The notes: generated by a model from the letters alone, not told the origin. Counted from the first letter of the stretch, positions 1 through 11,175 are shown. The stretch is 64,000 nucleotides of DNA from Reticulitermes speratus (GCA_021186555.1 JAJKFL010000042.1:44858980-44922979), one strand, 5' to 3'. Numbers and translations are program-made.

Positions 1-52
1 CTTCAATTTTGTTGGCAATTTCCCAGCACTTTATTCAGAGAAGCAGTGTTAA

Positions 53-502
53 TTAAGTTAGAAATATTCTATTATTACTTCTTCTTTCCTTTGTCCATTT
101 TCTTATGCCATTACACTTTGTAAAGTACACTGTCCTTGTCAAATCGTACGTATTGTCTGCAAAGCATCCTTCGAGCAACTTGGCCACGTCAGTAAACACA
201 GTACCAAAAAAGCCAATCATGGCGCGCAAGAGCTGTTCGTTGTTTGATACATGGGTGTCCACTGTAGTCACAGTTCGGAGTTCCTGCACATTAATTCAAG
301 ACAAAACGAAGCCTCGTCTTCTACAAACATTTCTCTCCACATCGGGAACGGCAGGATGTGTAAACCGATCGTAACAACACGCCGGTATATGGAGGCAGAT
401 CAGAGCGCGCAAGAAAAATTTGTAATAAGGACTGCCAATTAATTCTCTAGGGCGTGCTATTTGTATTTCGCTAAACCGATGTATAGTACACATTGATACC
501 AA
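53..502 (-). pseudogene. Decayed coding remnant, unrecognised
   Basis: On the minus strand one reading frame runs from 502 to 53 with a single in-frame TGA near 296. The segment after the stop (residues like VDTHVSNNEQLLRAMIGFFG) has a protein-like composition, whereas the rest of 1-631 shows nothing else. I do not recognise a family. It could be an exon or transposase relic, or a chance open frame. Confidence is low because there are no flanking splice sites I would defend. Confidence 0.2.
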
Positions 503-643
503 CCTCTGGATGATGAATTTTAAAATCTATGTAAGCGGTATAAGACTACAGCTCGAACTGAAATGAACAGTGATACACTTTGCTTTTAAGCCTTTAAACC
601 ATCGTGGTTGCTGTATTATACCACCTGCGTAAACGGTTAATAT

Positions 644-913
644 ATTTTTTTTTTCCTATGGCTCGACAGCCCTATATGGGCCTGGGCCTCCTCGTTTCGT
701 CGAGGTTTCATGATCACACACATTTTAGACACACTACACTCGGTAGGACTCCTCTGGACGAGTGATCAGCCCGTCGCAGAGACCTCTACCTGACAACACA
801 CAACACTCACAACAGACAGACATCCATGCCCCCGGTGGGATTCGAACCCACGATCCTAGCAAGAGAGCGGCCGCAGACCCACGCCTTAGACCGCACGGCC
901 ACTGAGATCGGCC
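644..913 (-). mobile_element. SINE type A (tRNA-derived), full copy
   Basis: The tRNA-like head is at the right end. On the minus strand it reads box A TGGCCGTGCGGTCTAAGGCG and box B GGGTTCGAATCC, resembling a Leu/Ser-type tRNA. The body follows (CAGGTAGAGGTCTCTGCGAC) and the 3' end is GGGCTGTCGAGCCATAGG plus an A tail, seen as a T run at 644-654. A 12-bp target duplication AACGGTTAATAT lies at 632-643 and 914-925. The family recurs at least nine more times in the window. Confidence 0.9.
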
Positions 914-1121
914 AACGGTTAATATTTAACATTTAAAAATAACAATAAATATAAAACAAGTTAATTTTTCATTATTAATATGGTGGCATTACAGCCACAA
1001 GACCAATTACAGAAACAGCAAACAAATAAAAACAAATTGATAATTAAATTCCTAATTTATTTAGATGCCGAATTAACAGCCTAATGGCAAATTACAAGAC
1101 CAGTTTGGGTAAATAACAAGA

Positions 1122-1620
1122 CAGGCAATGTACTGTACGTACAAACGTAACATTATTGTGAGTTCGCGTAACAATAAGTATTACATATTCTGAGTGTGTG
1201 TCTGTAGCCTTAGTTATCCGGCATGCAAAACGCATGCGCCGTATTATATTGTCACCTGTGGCCTGTCTGGCTGTACCTTATTGTTCCACGTTATCCCATA
1301 AACGGAACGATTTCCGGAAAATATTTATTGAACATAAAATGTGTGTTTTGATGTTCTCTACAATTTTCGTCTGAAACATTTCTCCTTCCAAGAAGAATCC
1401 TGCGAGATATTATCACAATTGTTCATAAGTCTCCATGTAAAGTACCTGTTATTATTGTCAGATTTTAACGTAACTTTAATATTCTCGACGGAGGTTCGAG
1501 AAATCCTCAAATATCAAATTTCATAAAAATCCGTCGAGTGGAAACCGAGTTGTTCCATGCGGACAGACAGACATGACGAAGTTAACACTCGCTTTTCGCA
1601 ATTTTACGAAGGCGCCTAAA
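1122..1620 (+). repeat. Dispersed repeat family F, ~500 bp, full-length-like copy
   Basis: This is one of five copies in the window (also 12925-13262, 13885-14405, 24825-25085, 52426-52945). Shared landmarks in order: ACAGGCAATGTACTG, GTTCGCGTAAC, GCATGCGCCGTATTATATT, GTGGCCTGTCTGGCTGTAC, AAAATGTGTGTTTTG, GACAGACATGACGAAG, CGCTTTTCGCAATTTTACG. I see no terminal inverted repeat, no coding frame shared between copies and no tRNA boxes, so the class is unknown. Copies differ by point changes and small indels. Confidence 0.7.
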
Positions 1621-2281
1621 AAGCATACAAACGAAAGGAACACTAGAACAAAGCATAAAGTGAAACAAAATATTGTAATTTACAAAATTACAACAAACAC
1701 TTCTATGATTTTAATTTATGTACAACACTACTCAAGTATTTTAATAAACGAGAGGTATAACAATTAATAAATTATCAGCCTAGAATTATGATGAAGATGG
1801 TAACAATAATAATAATTATAATAATGGTAATGGTTTCCTAAAACGCTGTATAATGTAACGCAATACAATGCTTTGATGTCGTAATTCCTTTTTCAAAACG
1901 ACTGGACGAAATACAAAAAGAACTCCTAGTTCCAATCGTCTTGAAAATAAATTACAATAAGCATACGCCACGACAAAGGAACAGATGGCAGCTATCAGGA
2001 ACGGGAAATAAAATAATGCCAACGTTCTTTGAAAGAAGGCAGCTTCAAAGAGGAAAGCAAAAATCCAAATATTTCCCATACAGCAAACCAGTCAAACTTC
2101 CATCATAAGTGGGTTAAGACACGTGGAAACAATCAATATTACTCTGTGCAAAAGTGACATACAATAAAATGGCCTCACATTCTTGTTCTCTTAAAACACA
2201 AATGTTGCTGGGACATAAAGGACTTAAGGCACAAATATTGTAATAAATATGAATATTATTTTGGACATTTTCCATCTTTCC
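1621..2281. other. AT-rich unannotated stretch
   Basis: No repeat family or coding region is recognised. A hydrophobic 87-residue frame on the minus strand (1816-2079) has no supporting context and is probably chance. A short (AAT)n run lies near 1805-1830. Confidence 0.4.
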
Positions 2282-2334
2282 ATACATCCACCAACAAATG
2301 AACTTAATAAAATACAATTCATAACAATTATTAA

Positions 2335-2378
2335 AACTCCTACATGTTTCGGCACCGGGGTGCCATCTTCATGGAGTT
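2335..2378 (-). ncRNA. Hammerhead-ribozyme-like motif (minimal type I)
   Basis: Minus strand: stem I AACTCC pairs with GGAGTT; the core reads ATGAAGA (C3 replaced by A) plus U; stem II GGCACC pairs with GGTGCC; then GAAA, a 2-bp stem III AC-AU-GU and the NUH triplet GUA. The core substitution suggests an inactive or weak copy. Confidence 0.45.
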
Positions 2379-2619
2379 ATAGAACAAAGGAATATAAGCC
2401 CAACACGTTAGTCTAGGTATTACACTGCCGTATTGGAATTTTTAAAATTTTAAAATTCTAACATATATAAAATTGATAAATATAGATAATACAATATTGT
2501 GATATTATATTACACATTTCAATACGGTAAGTGTAATACCTAGACTAAACCGTTGGGCTTATACTCCTTTTTGACGCTATCCATCCCGTTGTTTATTTAA
2601 TTACACTCATTTATTCTAT

Positions 2620-2661
2620 AACTCCTGAGAATGACACCCCGGTGCCGAAACATGTAGGAGT
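2620..2661 (+). ncRNA. Hammerhead-like motif, degenerate core
   Basis: Partner of the motif at 2335-2378. Stem I ACTCC/GGAGT and the GAAACATGTA part are intact, but the first core strand reads CTGAGAA rather than CTGANGA. Probably inactive. Confidence 0.35.
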
Positions 2662-2751
2662 CTTAATAATTGCTATGAATTGTATTTTATTACGTGCATC
2701 TGTTGGTGGATGCATTGATTTTAAGAATATGCACGGTATAAATAATATAAC

Positions 2752-2806
2752 CTCGACACTGAAACGGGAAACCGGAGTAGGTAGAAGAGGACGACTAAAA
2801 AAAATA
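2752..2806 (+). mobile_element. SINE 3'-tail fragment
   Basis: CCTCGACACTGAAACGGG and GTAGAAGAGGACGACTAAAA match, almost base for base, the tail of the type A SINE at 59106-59375. No tRNA head precedes it, so it is a 5'-truncated copy. Confidence 0.6.
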
Positions 2807-3340
2807 TTAATAATACTATAAAATTGTCCATCTTATTGAGTCTTTTTACTGCAGCGTTTCAGAAACCGAATATCTTTCCGTCATCAAGTGTAAAATCTCC
2901 CACATTTTTGGACCTTTACCATGAGTACGTTCGTGTCCATTGACACTACTTTCGGTGTTCAGTGTTAAGTTTACGGCCACTTCTTTCTGAAAGGCTCAAG
3001 CAGACGACTAGATTTCCGAAACGACACGTTTGAAGGTATGCAACACACTGGACAATGCTCAAAACCACTGCTGTGTTTATTGTAGTCGTAATACGCGAGT
3101 TTCAGGAATAATCAGATTACGCACATTCTATTTTAAATTTTGTTAATTTTTAGTTATGATGTACCCTTCATTGTTAAATATGATATCCGTTTTCTGCATA
3201 AATAAGTTCACAAATTAGCTTTAGTATTAGATAAATGGCGCAGAGAAATTTTATGTCCTATCGATGTAATGTGTTTGATCGCCCCTAATGTAACTTTACT
3301 GAAAATTGCGGATAAATTTCACCCAATAACTTGCCATTAA
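2807..3340. other. No recognisable feature
   Basis: AT-rich sequence without a repeat family or coding signal that I can support. Confidence 0.4.
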
Positions 3341-3478
3341 GGCCTAGAGGGGGAATAGAGGTGTAGCTCTACTCTTTCTCTAACCTCGGCGCTAGATGGT
3401 GGTGGGTGGATAAAGCCACGCTCCGACCGCTTTACACCCAATAATGACCCGCTACCCATTGTGTAGGAGGCTGAAAAC
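3341..3478 (-). mobile_element. SINE type B, truncated
   Basis: Contains the type B body (AGAGGTGTAGCTCTACTC, CCGACCGCTTTACACCC, ACCCATTGTGTAGGAGGCTG) without the tRNA-like head. Compare the complete copy at 5720-5992. Confidence 0.7.
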
Positions 3479-3649
3479 TGCGGATATTGGACAAACAAAT
3501 TTGTGACTTACGCCATCCATATACGTATTGTAAACGAAAGATAAGCACTTTATGTCTTGGGTAACAAAACAAAAACTACTGAAATAACAAGTATCATGGT
3601 ACTGTTGTGCTTTTCTCAACAATCACTATGGGAACACTGTGCTGTCTCA

Positions 3650-4640
3650 ATTGAGTATTACGGTACTACTATGTTTGGCTCAATAAGCATTACGGTACTG
3701 CTGTTTGTCTCAATAAGCATTAATATACTACTATGTCTCAATAAGCATTACGGTACTGCTGTGTTTCTCTCAATATGCATTACGATACTGCTGTGTTTGG
3801 CTCAATAAGCATTACGGTACTGCTGTGTTTGGCTCAATAAGCATTACGGTACTGCTGTGTGTCCCAATAAGCATTATGGTACTAAGTTTCAATAAGCATT
3901 ATGGTACTGCTGTGTTTGTCTCAATAAGCATTAAGGTAATACTGAGTCTCAATAAACATAACGGTGCTGCTGTGTTTGTCTCAGTAAGCATTACGATACT
4001 GCTGTGTTTGTCTCAATAAGCATTATGGTACTACTATGTCTCAGTATGCTTTACGGTACTGCTGTGTTTGTCTCAATAAGCATTAAGGTAATTCTGAGCC
4101 TCAATAAACATAACGGTGCTGCTGTGTTTGTCTCAATAAGCATTACGATACTGCTGTGTTTGTCTCAATAAGCATTATGGTACTACTATGTCTCAGTATG
4201 CATTACGGTACTGCTGTGTTTCTCTCAATAAGCATTATGGCACTACTATGTCTCAGTAAGCATTACGGTACTGCTGTGTTTCTCTCAATAAGCATTATGG
4301 CACTACTATGTCTCAGTAAGCATTACGGTACTGCTGTGTTTCTCTCAATAAGCATTATGGCACTACTATGTCTCAGTAAGCATTACGGTACTGCTGTGTT
4401 TCTCTCAATAAGCATTATGGCACTACTATGTCTCAGTAAGCATTACGGTACTGCTGTGTTTCTCTCAATAAGCATTATGGCACTACTATGTCTCAGTAAG
4501 CATTACGGTACTGCTGTGTTTCTCTCAATAAGCATTATGGCACTACTATGTCTCAGTAAGCATTACGGTACTGCTGTGTTTCTCTCAATAAGCATTATGG
4601 CACTACTATGTCTCAGTAAGCATTAAGGTACTCCTGTGCT
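3650..4640. repeat. Minisatellite, ~30-bp unit with 60-bp higher-order repeat
   Basis: Variants of a ~30-bp unit (CAATAAGCATTACGGTACTG) fill the region. From 4201 to 4620 a two-variant 60-bp block is repeated seven times with no visible difference between copies, while the left part (3650-4200) is heterogeneous. The long open frames here (4156-4626 and others) result from a stop-free period and are not genes. Confidence 0.95.
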
Positions 4641-4723
4641 CTCTTAACTAGGAATCCTCCGATCAATATTATCCTTTCTGCTGCCTCACGCCAGTGCTTG
4701 CAGGGGAACTTTAAAGGCAGGAT

Positions 4724-5010
4724 ACATAAGGTAGAGTTTTACCTTTGCTTCATTACGTACCGTGCCATAAAGACTTCTGACGTAAGTAAATTTCCACCAT
4801 CCTTAATCTCGGCACCAGATAGCGATTAGAGGACAGTTTCATGCATCGAGCGCTTTACCTCCGGCGGAAGAAGCCTTGTACCGAATGAACAGGAGACTGG
4901 GTGAGTCTAGGAGCCGATTGTGACGCTAACGAAAAGAAAAAATTCTACTTCTGCCGGGAACAGAACACAGATACCTCGGGTATCGAGCCCTTAGCCTGTT
5001 TACTTGAATC
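4724..5010 (-). mobile_element. SINE type B, very degenerate
   Basis: The order of landmarks follows type B: a TAGAGTTTTACCTTTGC body, CTCGGCACCAGATAG, GCGCTTTACCTCCGG, then a box-B-like stretch near 4955-4985. Divergence is high, so it is an old copy. Sequence from 5011 to 5664 shows nothing recognisable. Confidence 0.4.
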
Positions 5011-5664
5011 TTTACATGTACGGTGACTGGGCCTTCAGCAGCAAATAACTCCTTATCTGTGGAGAAGTATTTAGACCTTCGTCCTTCTTAACCATTTTTT
5101 ACTTTAGCCATTTTTTGCCGATCGCCGAAAATAAATGACTATCAGTCAGTCAGTGTAAAATCTATAGCTGCTGCCCAGAAACAGGACATGTCACAAAATG
5201 ATATAAACTAACCTGATTGTCTGAACGCGAAAAGAAAATATTTAGCATGGTGTTGTACAGGCGGGTCCCATAAAAGACCGGGAATTTCTTGACCATCTGA
5301 ACTCTTCAACAAAGACTTTGATCCTGATCAAAGGAGTAAGTTATGATCTGTAAACGCTCTCTTATTGGTGTCTCAGACCATTTAACAGCCCATCCAGGCC
5401 CAATTAATGGCCGCCTATGCAACTAGCCCACCTGCAAGCCCACAACAGCATCCACATAGCAGTAACCTCCATAGAAGGCTTTTGAGTCGGCTTTTCGCAG
5501 CAGCATACACTGTACCTACAGCAGTAAGTGGGCCACTCTGCAGGAAGTGCATGATTTGAACACATAATGCGGAGGTCAAATATGTATCTTTATCTGTCCT
5601 TATATTTTATCTCTGAAAACACTAAAAAGAAAAAAAAAACGGTACAAAATTCGGTACGTACAAA

Positions 5665-6234
5665 CAGGTGCGCACCCAGAATTCGTAAGTATAACGTTAC
5701 ACTGTCTGCAACTGCATTTTTTTTCCCCTATAACAGGCCATGAAGGCCCAAAGGGGGAGTAGAGGTATAGCTCTACTCATTCGTGACCCCGGCGCTAGTT
5801 GGGGGTGGGTGGTCAGCACCACGCCCCGGCCGCTTTACCCCCGGGAAAGACCCGGTACCCATTGTATAGGAGGCTGGGTAGGCCCCAGGGCCGGTCTGGA
5901 CGTATGCGAAAAATCTCGCCCCCACCGGGATTCGATCCCCGGACCGTCCAGCTCGTAGCGAGTCGCTATACCGACTACGCTATCGCGGCCCCCTGCAACT
6001 GCATTTACATACATACAAATATAACTACACGTTCCCTAATTTTTTTTAATTTTACTCATTTATTTTTCAAAATTCTAATGTATTAGTCAACAACTGATTT
6101 CAACTGAAGGGTAAATAACGTAAACTTTTTATATCATAATGCCTACAAAACCTGTTTTTTTTTAAATTTTGGTTTCGGAGGGTTGGGGGGGGGGGGCTGC
6201 AGCCCGGCAGCCCCCATCCTTGGGTGCGCCCCTG
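5665..6234. mobile_element. Non-autonomous hAT-type transposon with 8-bp TSD
   Basis: Left end CAGGTGCGCACCCA and right end TGGGTGCGCCCCTG are inverted repeats. The 8-bp sequence CGTACAAA stands immediately outside both ends (5657-5664 and 6235-6242), the target-duplication length of the hAT superfamily. No transposase is encoded. A SINE (5720-5992) has inserted inside. A G run (6184-6196) lies near the right end. Confidence 0.85.
5720..5992 (-). mobile_element. SINE type B (tRNA-derived), full copy nested in hAT element
   Basis: Minus strand begins with a tRNA-like head: box A region TAGCGTAGTCGGTATAGCGA and box B GGGATCGAATCC. The body includes GGTACCCATTG reversed and the end GGGCCTTCATGGCC; the tail is A-rich, seen as a T run at 5720-5725. 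A 14-bp target duplication CTGCAACTGCATTT lies at 5706-5719 and 5993-6006. Confidence 0.9.
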
Positions 6235-6242
6235 CGTACAAA

Positions 6243-7284
6243 TACGCTGAAGTCACTAGGAGAAGTTTACTAGATTTCATACTATTTTCACTAGCCAGTA
6301 CAGCCCAGCCAGTGTATTGCACTGCGCTAAGGATGCGAGGACAAGAGACCGGTGTGAGGAATTCTTCTCGTCTCTAAAGCGACCAGACTAATTTGCTGTC
6401 CTACCTAAAAATTACTGGAGTTAATGTTGCCGGAACGTGAAGCCCACCTTTCACCTCTAGCTAGGTTAACATTTCTTTGAGCTCTACCTCCACTCTTCCA
6501 TACATCTTGACGACGTGGTTCTTAATTGAGCATAGCAGCAACGTTTCCTTAACATACGTAATTCTGATAACACAATACGGTAGTTTTGTTGTATTTTAAT
6601 TGTTACCTTTTCTTCAAGATTTATGGCAGTTACACTGTGGAGAGCATATAAAGACATTTTATAAAAGTTTACTATATTTCAAATAGAGAGAAAGCAAAGA
6701 ACAAAGAGATAGGGCTTGTTATATGATGAAGATATCGCAGTATTTGTGGGGTGCGATGTTGGATGTAATTCTTGGCTTTGAATCTTATTGTGGACAAAAA
6801 CACAGGACACAAAGATTAGTTATGCAAATTGGCCACAGCCACAAAGGATTTTGTAAACAAAGATAACAGGTCACATGAATCAGCTTGTGCGGAAACGACT
6901 AAGAAGATTGTGTGAAGGGAAAAAAAAACATATATAAAGCAAAGTTTTCTTGGAATTAGGTATAAATATCTTCGTAAAATGTTCAAAGAGAGAAGATAAA
7001 AGCCCGTGTCTGAGAAGATTAAAAAGCAGAACGTAAGAGAAGATTAAAATTACCAGAGTAAAAACATTTGCCGTGTGTTCTGAAAGACAGAAAGACACTA
7101 AAAAATGACGCCTTTCGTTTTCGGAACGTTACGTTCAAACTGCAGTTTTACGGCCAACGTGCCAAAGAAACATTAAATACAAACAGAGTCCTACTACTTT
7201 GCAAGCTAAAACCAATATGCATCGCCCACGAAATGTAGAGCTTGTATTTATGTGGACGTTGAAAATGTTGGATTGCCCTTTCGG
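6243..7284. other. No recognisable feature
   Basis: About 1 kb without a repeat family, RNA gene or coding region that I can support. Small open frames on the minus strand (6880-7098) lack any family resemblance. Confidence 0.4.
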
Positions 7285-7640
7285 TCAATACGTAGTCTGT
7301 CTTACGACAGGTCCATAGCCTGTTCAAAGCGAGTTCTCCGCAGAGTGCGGAACAGTGCTTGCTCTTTTAAATTCCAGTATCTATTCTTTTCCTTAAGGTC
7401 ATCCAGTGGCTGCTTACTCCTTCTTCCTCGTCGCATCATCCCTTTTCTTCAGTGCCGTGTTTTAGAAGGCAGATCCTACGCAACATGTGACCAATCCACT
7501 TAGTCTTCCTTCGTTTTATTGTATTAACATGCTCCTTTCTTCCTTACCTCTGTGCAATATGTCTTCATTTTTCATACGATCGGTCCAAATGATCTCCATC
7601 CTCCTTCAGCACGACATTTCACAACTTTCGAGGTATTTCT
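7285..7640 (-). pseudogene. LINE reverse-transcriptase C-terminal fragment, decayed
   Basis: Nucleotide similarity to the clearer copy at 15861-16406 runs throughout: GTCTGTCTTACGACAGGTCC, CCTTAAGGTCATCCAG, ACGCAACATGTGACCAATCC, CATACGATCGGTCCAA. Several frameshifts and stops break the frame. It is the 3' part of the same non-LTR retrotransposon family, truncated at its 5' side. Confidence 0.7.
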
Positions 7641-7969
7641 CATCTATATTCCTTTACAGAAGGTTAAATTACAGCCTATTCAGAGAATCCATTACTTCAA
7701 AGTCAACTAAGATGCCTATAAACCATCAACACCGCTTTACCGCTAGTACTTGAGTCTGATTGGTGTTAGGGAATGTGGTACCTCATTGGTTTCCTACCTA
7801 GTAATGTTCTAGATAAAATTTACGTTATGAAGGAGAAAGTTATCCAAGACAAAATGTCACAAAACGAATTTATTCAAATGAATTTACGTCTTTTCTGTCG
7901 CGAGGAGCTAAAAAAATAATGTACATATTTATACTTAAGAACGCAAGTTTGTTACAGCGATAGATGTGG

Positions 7970-8425
7970 CCTAGCAACATTCAATATGTATGTAAACCAT
8001 AAATCTAGCAACGCTCTCAATATGTCTGTAAACCATAACTCTAGCAACACCATCAATATGTCCGTAAACCATAACTCTAGCAACACTATCAATATGTCTG
8101 TATACCACAAATCTAGCAACACTCAATATATCTCTAAACCATACCTCTAACAACACTCTCAATATGTCTCTAAACCATAACTCTAACAACACTCTCAATA
8201 TGTCTCTAAACCATAACTCTAGCAACACTCTCAATATGTCTGTAAATCATAACTCTAGCAACATTCAATATGTATGTAAACCATAAATCTAGCAACGCTC
8301 TCAATATGTCTGTAAACCATAACTCTAGCAACACCATCAATATGTCCGTAAACCATAACTCTAGCAACACTATCAGTATGTCCGTAAACCATAATTCTAG
8401 CAACAGTCTCAATGTCTCTAAACCA
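7970..8425. repeat. Minisatellite, 36-bp unit, ~12 copies
   Basis: Unit boundaries fall every 36 bases (CAATATG at 7982, 8018, 8054, 8090) with the core TAAACCATAACTCTAGCAAC. Units vary by single bases and small deletions. Open frames on the minus strand across it (for example 7971-8234) are products of a period divisible by three. Confidence 0.95.
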
Positions 8426-9185
8426 TAACCCTTGCGACATTGTCAATATGTCTGTCGACCCATACCACATCGAACATTCTCAGTATGCCTGGCAGTTGAA
8501 CCAGGCCATTCCTCACACCTAATCTTAACATGCGGCCAGTTACACATGAGGCAATGTAAGGCCGTTCCTTGCCGTGTGTCTGGGTTCGATTTTCAACTGA
8601 AGTCCCAGTGGTTAAGCCACTGCTTTGTTGCTGCATTATGACTCGCTCAAACGTGAGTTGAATGCACGAAATGGCGAAGTTTGTGCGTTGGACAAGAAGA
8701 GGGGGGGGGGGACAGAGTAAATACCACAGGGGGGAAAAAAAAGGCTATTAAAAGAGAAGTAAAAAAAGCTGAAAGCAGAAAGGAAATCAAGGCAGTCCGT
8801 TATCGCCATTGTAACAGAACAGGGAAGCAATTAATTTAGTAATATGATCTGCGCTTGACACGGTATAGCACAGTGGCAGGGGGGGTGAGTAGCATGCTTT
8901 TGCACTTCCCTCTACAAAGTTCTGGACGTAATGGGGAAATGGGATGAACTTAAATGTTCGGTTCGCGATTTATTCTGTCGCGGAGTGTCGTTTGAATCGT
9001 ATTCAACAGCCAGAACAACAGTAAAAGTACGTCTTTTACCACATTCCCTCCGAACGTGTTCGGTTTCAAACAACAATCAGAGTACACTATATGTATCCAG
9101 TACGTTTCGATTCGATCAATGAATCATTCCAGGGGCACATTTGTAAATCACTAATAAATAAACCAGGGATTATTACAGAAAAATC
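8426..9185. other. No recognisable feature
   Basis: Unique-looking sequence apart from a G run at about 8701-8710. Nothing coding is supported. Confidence 0.35.
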
Positions 9186-9189
9186 GATA

Positions 9190-9191
<2 letters not shown>

Positions 9192-9222
<31 letters not shown>
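9192..9222. repeat. (ATT)n microsatellite
   Basis: About ten uninterrupted ATT triplets. Confidence 0.95.
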
Positions 9223-9254
9223 TGATAATTTAATATAAATATTATTACAGACTT

Positions 9255-9392
9255 TCGCTCTTCTGGGATGTACAATAAGAATTTTTCTTTTTCCTGCTTG
9301 ACATTTGAAAATGGGACCGATGGTTTGTCCCGAAACGTCGGTAACCGACTACCAACCTACGCCGCGTAACATCCCAGAAGAGCGAAGGCCTC
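9255..9392. mobile_element. Short inverted-end unit with GAAACGTCGG motif
   Basis: CGCTCTTCTGGGATGT at the left is answered by ACATCCCAGAAGAGCG at the right. Between them a GGGAC/GTCCC hairpin is followed by CGAAACGTCGGTAACCG. Related motifs occur near 16490-16600, 16880-17345, 47000-47165 and 48360-48430. It resembles the hammerhead-tip elements but lacks a clear CTGANGA core. Confidence 0.4.
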
Positions 9393-9589
9393 AACTACAT
9401 CGCAGCGGAAGCCTGAAGGCTCGCATTAATATTGTTAAATCACTACTGATTTTTGTGTGCCTAATTTAAGCTTCTGTACTGTAAAAACGTTTAATACACA
9501 AATATCAGAACTTGAATAAAATGTTAATTTTCAATACATTTCTAAACCCATCTCATGAAAGTAAATTTGTTCCTGTGCACGTCACGAAC

Positions 9590-9852
9590 GCATGGGGGGA
9601 GTGGAGGTACAGCTCCACACATGCTTAACCTCGGCAATATGTGAGTTGTCAGCTTCACACCCTGGCTGCTTTACCACCGGACGGAAGCGCACCCGGTACG
9701 CGTTAGATAAGGCGCTAGGTCGACCCCACAGCCTTTCGGGACACTTTAGTCAAGGGAGAAATCTCTTTTTCGTGCCGACAATTGAACCACGACTCCTCGA
9801 TCGTCCAGCTCGTACCACAGTCACTATACCGACTGCGCTATCCTGCTTCTAA
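9590..9852 (-). mobile_element. SINE type B, diverged copy
   Basis: Follows type B landmarks (GGAGGTACAGCTCCAC, GGCTGCTTTACCACCGG, then the head on the right with ACTATACCGACTGCGCTATC). Box B is degraded (GACAATTGAACCACGA), indicating an old insertion. Confidence 0.75.
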
Positions 9853-9954
9853 ACATATACCATAAACTGAGCAAAATAATTTATGAGTCCTTTTATATTA
9901 GAATATGTGCCAAGTCTCATAGATGACGTATTTAAGTCGCTGCTATCAAATAGA

Positions 9955-10150
9955 TCCCGGTGGCCGCGCGTTCTAAAGCGTAGGTCTGCAGCCGCTCGCT
10001 TGCTGGGATTGCGGGTTCGAATCCCGCCGGGGGTATTGATATCTGTCTATTGTGAGTGTTGTGTGTTATCAGGTAGAGGTCTCTGCGACGGGCCGATCCC
10101 TCGTCCAGAGGAGTCATACTAAGTGTGTGTCTGTCACTGAGTGTGATCAG
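9955..10150 (+). mobile_element. SINE type A, 3'-truncated
   Basis: tRNA-like head with GGTCTGCAGCCGCTCGCTTG and box B GGGTTCGAATCCCG, followed by GGTAGAGGTCTCTGCGACGG. The shared 3' end (GGGCTGTCGAGCC) is missing. Confidence 0.8.
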
Positions 10151-10412
10151 GTACAACAATAACCCTCTACATCTACAATTATTAGGTAGAAAAGGTCAGA
10201 AGGAGAACAGGTTATCTAAGAGGCACTCGGTACTATGAATTCAGTGAAAAAAATTAAATAACGCTAGAATTCCACAAAATCCTTCGACTAGCTAAGCGAC
10301 TAACATCGCTCGAAGGACTGCACCATTGAATTAACTACCATTAAGTCATTTTTATTCTGGAAACAGAAGCCGGTGATAAAACACCAAAGAATTTTCCAAC
10401 CAAAAATGGGAA

Positions 10413-10670
10413 CTTGGATAGCTAAGTTAACATAGTAACCATGCTACGGACTGGAGTACAGGAGAACCGGAGTTCGATTGCCGATGACAGAGATTTTTCC
10501 CTTCTGCAAAATGCCCAATCCGGCTCTAAAGCCCCCCCCCCCCCAGCCACCCAATAAAGGGTACTAGGGGGCTCTTTCCCCATTAATAAATCAGCTGAGA
10601 AACGATGCTGAACACTAATCTCCGTTGAAGAGTCTAGGAACGTGTGGAGCTACACCTCCCTATTTCCTCT
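10413..10670 (+). mobile_element. SINE type B-like, degenerate, forward orientation
   Basis: Begins with a tRNA-like head (GATAGCTAAGTTAACATAG, box B GGAGTTCGATTGC), then a C run (10531-10543), CCACCCAATAAAGGGTAC and GTGGAGCTACACCTCC, which is the reverse-complemented type B body. Sequence from 10671 to 11175 holds nothing recognisable. Confidence 0.55.
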
Positions 10671-11175
10671 TCCATCTTCATGGATCATAATTTAATTAAA
10701 CCCGTTGACAAATTTACTTTTTAATTAATTTATATCCCCACTTCTCCACACTCAACCTGCACGATATGTTGGGTATAGAACGGGAAATTACGTCATTAAT
10801 AATATAACAACGGTAGGATTTTGATAATATGATGAGCTGAAATCCACTCCAAGCAAACCACCCGATAATGTTACAGTGGGATCTAGGTTTATGGAGCCAA
10901 CGATCGCTAGTATCGGAACAATTAGAACAGTACAGGCGTTAAGCTGCTACAAATCTGCTTTATTGTAGGTAACAAAGTCCCAGGCGAAAGCTGAGTTAAA
11001 GCTTCAATTCCAAGCAATGAGCTAATTGGCACGTGCAGCACAGGAATTATTACTGTCATATCGTGGAACGTTACAGTGATTGTCACGACGCACACTCAGT
11101 TCAACGCAGCAACACTCACAATGCGTTCGTGTGTGTGCTATACCACGAGCATTAATACTGTCCATCACCAACAGC

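Larger units (their letters stand above)
2282..2713. mobile_element. Inverted (head-to-head) element with two hammerhead-like tips
   Basis: The left half (from ATCCACCAACAAATG at ~2285) reappears reverse-complemented in the right half (ending GCATCTGTTGGTGGATG near 2713), so the segment folds into a long hairpin with its axis near 2485. Each half carries a CATGTTTCGG/CCGAAACATG motif with a GGCACC stem. This arrangement of inverted truncated copies is what I expect from Penelope-like retroelements; the class call is inference. Confidence 0.6.

Noticed and set aside
4156..4626. 156-residue open frame with a repeated LSISIMALLCLSKHYGTAV motif
   Set aside because: Product of the 60-bp minisatellite; period divisible by three and stop-free.
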